Made by a program: the position numbers and the translations under genes. A stretch of 64,000 nucleotides of DNA from Adenophora triphylla var. japonica (lineage: Eukaryota; Streptophyta; Magnoliopsida; Asterales; Campanulaceae): positions 186,001 to 250,000 of the forward strand of contig JAFEMH010001247.1 of NCBI GenBank assembly GCA_022495995.1, in the 5' to 3' direction. The notes below the pieces were generated by a model. That model did not search any database, was not told where the DNA came from, and saw only the letters and a program-made list of their open reading frames with translations. Below, one piece after another: positions 61,121 to 64,000 of this stretch (the stretch's first letter is position 1; each line of letters starts with the position of its first letter).

Positions 61121-63757
61121 CTAGTGATAATATTTTCTAAGGTTGTCGGAGTGCCACAGATGCTTGAGATCTTTCCCTTCCTTGGTCTTTAATCTGTAGG
61201 TCCCTTCTCGAATGACTTGAGTGATGATATAGGGACCTTCCCAATTTGGGGAGAGCTTGTTCTGTTCTGCCTTCCGACCAGTGGCCTCGATCTTTCTAAG
61301 TACCCAATCTCCTACTTGGAATACTCTCTTGATGACCCTCTTGTCGTGATATGCCTTGGTCCTTTGCTTGTAGTTCACCATCCTCATCTGAGCAGCTAGT
61401 CGTTTCTCATCTATCAGGTCCAGGTCTAGGAGCCTATTGACCTTGTTGACTTGCTCATCATAATGGGAGTTTCTTACAGTGGTGATGGCCATCTCTGCTG
61501 GTGCCATAGCCTCAGAACCGAAGGTTAATGCGAATGGGGTTTCCCCGGTTGGCCCCCGGGTGGTTGTGCGAACAGCCCATAAAGCTAGGGGAAGTTCGTC
61601 CAACCATCTACCCTCGCGTCCTTCAAGATTCTTGGTGAGGGCGGTTAGGACCAGTTTGTTGGCAGCTTCTGCTTGACCGTTGCCTTGGGGTCTGCTAACT
61701 GAAGATTTTGCGTGGCGTACTTTGACTCTTCCCAATTCTGTTGTGAATGCCGTAGAGAACTGAAGTCCATGGTCCGAGACAATTGTATGTGGAAGGCCAA
61801 ATCTGCACCAGATGTTGTCGTGGACAAAGTTGATCGCGTTCTCTTCCGTTATCTTGGCCAATGCCTTGGCTTCTATCCATTTGGAGAAGTAATCAACAGC
61901 TACTATCACGTACTTGCAGTTACCACGGGCGGGTGGGAAGGGTCCGACGAGGTCGATCCCCCACATATCAAATGGCCACGTAGGTATCACAAGTGTTTGC
62001 TCGACTGCTGGTAGTCTAGGAATGTCGGAGAACCTTTGGCACTTGTCACATTTTCTAACATAGGCGTGCGCGTCTTCCCTTAGGTTTGGCCAATAGTAAC
62101 CTAGCGATATGATTTTGTCAGCTAAGGTTCTGGCCCCCGGGTGTCCGCCGCAAACACCTTCATGTACCTCTGCCAGGAGGTTCTCAGTTTCCTTGGGATA
62201 GACACACCTTAGCAGGGGCTTTGTGAAAGATCTTCGGTAGAGGACTCCATTCATCACCACGAACCTTGGAGACCTCTTCTTGATAAGCTTGGCTCTAGCC
62301 TCATCCTCTGGGAGTTTCTCCTTTTCAATGTATTCAATGTAGTCATCGATCCAGCATCTCTCTTCTTCGTCCAGGAGCATGACTTGTAGTCTTTCATACT
62401 CAGGTTCCTCGGCGTAAACTACATATGGACTGGTCTCAGAAGGAGACACGTCCATGGTGGCTAGTTTGGAGAGAACGTCTGCGACTTGGTTATCTTCCCT
62501 GCCTATCTGCTTGAGCTCAAAAAACTCCATTTTCTTCGTCATATCTAAGACCAGGTCTCTATATTTGGCAAGGGTGACGTCTTGGGTGTTATATTCTCCC
62601 TTTACTTGTTTGACAACGAGCTGGGAGTCACAGAAAGCCGCCACCTTAGTTGCTCCATAGAAGGAGGCCAACTCGATGCCAAATATTAGAGCTTCGTATT
62701 CAGCTTGATTGTTGGAGGCAGGGAACTTGAAGCGGATGGCGTCTTGTATAGTATATTCTTCTTCTGGGCTTGCTAGCACAATTCCAGCTCCGCTTCTTTC
62801 CTTGGTAGCTGATCCGTCCGTATACAGGATCCAACAGTTGGATGGGAGTTCAATGGGAGAGTCTTTTTCCTCTGGTGCGTTTTGCTTCCGGGAGGTGGGG
62901 AGATGCTCACCCATAAAGGCAGTCTCAACCATGAAGTCAACCAAAGGCTGTGCCAGGAGGGTTTTCCTTGGTTGGTACGTGATATCGAACTCTGTAAGAG
63001 CGATGGACCAATTAAGGAGACGTCCGGAGCCGTCCAACTTATGTAGTATTTTCTTCAATGGTTCGTTGGTGTAGACGGTGATAGGATGTGCAGAGAAATA
63101 GGCACGTAGCTTCCTCGATGCTATGACTAGTGCGTACGCTATCTTCTCCACATTGAAGTATCTGCTTTCCACGTCAGACAGCGCCTTAGAGACATAGTAG
63201 ACGGGCTTCTGGATTCCTTCTTCATTTCGGACTAGGACAGCTGCGACAGCATGATCAGTGGCAGCTAGGAAGACGTACAGCATCTCGCCGGTAGTCGGAC
63301 TGCTGAGCAAGGGAGGGGAACCCAAGTACTTCTTCAACCGGAGGAATGCTTCAGAGCATTCAGGAGTCCAGGAGAAGTTCTTGGTACCCTTCAATGCCTT
63401 GAAGAAGGGCAGTGACTTTTCAGCGGATTTGGCGATGAATCTTCCAAGGGCCGCGATTCTTCCATTAAGTCTCTGGACCTCCTTGATGGTGGTAGGTTCC
63501 TTCATGTCAACGAGCGCCTTGATTTTTTCGGGGTTTGCTTCAATCCCCCTTTGAGATACCATGAAGCCCAGGAACTTCCCAGCCGTTACCCCAAACACGC
63601 ATTTGCTTGGATTTAGCTTCATGCTATTAGATCGGAGGTTGTGGATTGTCTCTTCTAGGTCAGGAACGTGGCTGCCTTCCTTGGTCTTTATGACCATGTC
63701 ATCTATATAAGCTTCCATGTTTCGTCCTATTTGGCTTTCAAAAACTTGATTCACCAT
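61121..63757 (-). CDS. Tat Ty3/gypsy pol: RT C-terminal part, RNase H, second RNase H, integrase
   Basis: An open 878-residue frame. Residues 17-20 are the RT active site YIDD, followed by the thumb and the RT-linked RNase H (~150-270, TDHAVAAVLVRNEEG). A second, archaeal-type RNase H starts at LYTDGS (~311) and includes NNQAEYEALIFGIELA and CDSQLVVKQVKGEY. The integrase has an H2C2 zinc finger (HEGVCGGH, CDKCQRF), then core blocks with MWGIDLVGPFPP, TIVSDHGLQFS and PQGNGQAEAANK (the DDE triad), and a C-terminal domain near NWEGPYII. Stop at 61121. The dual RNase H fits the Tat lineage. A one-base deletion upstream (~63785) cuts it from the RT N-terminus, so the polyprotein is broken, though integrase and both RNase H domains look intact. 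Confidence 0.9.
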   Translation of the reverse strand: MVNQVFESQIGRNMEAYIDDMVIKTKEGSHVPDLEETIHNLRSNSMKLNPSKCVFGVTAGKFLGFMVSQRGIEANPEKIKALVDMKEPTTIKEVQRLNGRIAALGRFIAKSAEKSLPFFKALKGTKNFSWTPECSEAFLRLKKYLGSPPLLSSPTTGEMLYVFLAATDHAVAAVLVRNEEGIQKPVYYVSKALSDVESRYFNVEKIAYALVIASRKLRAYFSAHPITVYTNEPLKKILHKLDGSGRLLNWSIALTEFDITYQPRKTLLAQPLVDFMVETAFMGEHLPTSRKQNAPEEKDSPIELPSNCWILYTDGSATKERSGAGIVLASPEEEYTIQDAIRFKFPASNNQAEYEALIFGIELASFYGATKVAAFCDSQLVVKQVKGEYNTQDVTLAKYRDLVLDMTKKMEFFELKQIGREDNQVADVLSKLATMDVSPSETSPYVVYAEEPEYERLQVMLLDEEERCWIDDYIEYIEKEKLPEDEARAKLIKKRSPRFVVMNGVLYRRSFTKPLLRCVYPKETENLLAEVHEGVCGGHPGARTLADKIISLGYYWPNLREDAHAYVRKCDKCQRFSDIPRLPAVEQTLVIPTWPFDMWGIDLVGPFPPARGNCKYVIVAVDYFSKWIEAKALAKITEENAINFVHDNIWCRFGLPHTIVSDHGLQFSTAFTTELGRVKVRHAKSSVSRPQGNGQAEAANKLVLTALTKNLEGREGRWLDELPLALWAVRTTTRGPTGETPFALTFGSEAMAPAEMAITTVRNSHYDEQVNKVNRLLDLDLIDEKRLAAQMRMVNYKQRTKAYHDKRVIKRVFQVGDWVLRKIEATGRKAEQNKLSPNWEGPYIITQVIREGTYRLKTKEGKDLKHLWHSDNLRKYYH

Positions 63758-64000
63758 CCGTTGGTAAGTAGCACCCGCGTTCTTGAGCCAAAAGGCATCA
63801 TGATGTAACAGTAATTTCCCCCAGGTGTTTGGAAGGCCGTCTTCTCAATGTCCTCTTCCGCCATTTTTATCTGATGATAACCTGAATAGGCATCTAGGAA
63901 GCTGAGAGTTTGGTGTCCAGCAATGGAGTCAACCAACTTGTCAATTCTGGGGAGAGGATAGCTGTCCTTGGGGCAGGCCTTGTTTAGATCAGTAAAGTCT
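63758..64000 (-). pseudogene. Tat RT N-terminal part, out of frame with the rest
   Basis: The minus strand encodes KLVDSIAGHQTLSFLDAYSG and CYIMMPFG, the RT palm motifs before YIDD. Near 63785 a base is missing compared with the related fragment at 38600, and the frame is lost. It continues beyond the window. Confidence 0.8.

Larger units (their letters stand above)
55651..64000 (-). mobile_element. Tat-lineage Ty3/gypsy retrotransposon (right end beyond window)
   Basis: It begins TGATGATGCC exactly where the NOL10 duplicate breaks off. In the orientation of pol this is the 3' LTR end (minus strand ...GGCATCATCA). In minus orientation from the right it holds pol (RT, RNase H, second RNase H, integrase), an 80-bp tandem array, an antisense spliced gene and the LTR. 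A second RNase H domain and an antisense extra ORF are known hallmarks of the Tat lineage. The inner LTR boundary could not be placed, and the other LTR is outside the window, so the target duplication (5' GAAAC expected) cannot be tested. Confidence 0.85.

Overview
This is plant nuclear DNA, almost certainly from a eudicot: AT-rich, with short-exon genes carrying GT-AG introns, CTCCCTCCGTCC-type MITEs, several Helitrons ending in a hairpin plus CTAG, an RTE-type LINE, a Ty1/copia element and Ty3/gypsy elements of the Tat and Athila kinds. I cannot name the species. No CRISPR array, rRNA or tRNA gene was seen.

The one host gene with an intact frame is a NOL10/Enp2-type nucleolar WD40 protein on the minus strand. 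Fifteen exons between 33972 and 6202 join in phase into one open frame of about 661 codons with a stop. The first exon, about 45 residues, is not visible. Its introns are swollen by a Helitron with helicase and RPA relics (8239-11014), a Helitron holding pieces of four unrelated host genes (14560-18404), and an 8-kb Helitron (24963-32980) that contains a full-length RTE LINE, a UDP-arabinopyranose mutase (RGP) fragment and a 112-bp perfect palindrome.

Left of the gene (1-6035) lie a Helitron end with a captured SF3A2 exon and an Athila-like LTR remnant with one long ORF of the putative plant transposon protein type. Right of it (34.5-39.6 kb) are nested TIR elements, one with a captured gene fragment, then a decayed Tat gag-pol piece and a MULE transposase piece.

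From 39.56 kb on, the NOL10 locus is present again. A short, divergent copy of internal exons (39562-41034) lacks the 8-kb Helitron and serves as its empty site. A nearly identical copy of the 3' half (44070-55650) is a pseudogene: one exon has a 1-bp deletion with a stop, another is split by a 1.93-kb Helitron. That copy also holds a young, internally deleted copia element with a perfect 5-bp target duplication. Between the two copies are fragments resembling a BRCT-domain protein.

The last 8.3 kb (55651-64000) is a Tat-lineage retrotransposon whose pol lies on the minus strand. On the opposite strand it carries a four-exon gene with three short phase-consistent introns (Transposase_28-like domain plus coiled coil), its own TATA box and a 5'UTR intron. 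An 80-bp tandem array separates this gene from pol. Taken together the window is a readable record of gene duplication, nested transposition and gene-fragment capture.
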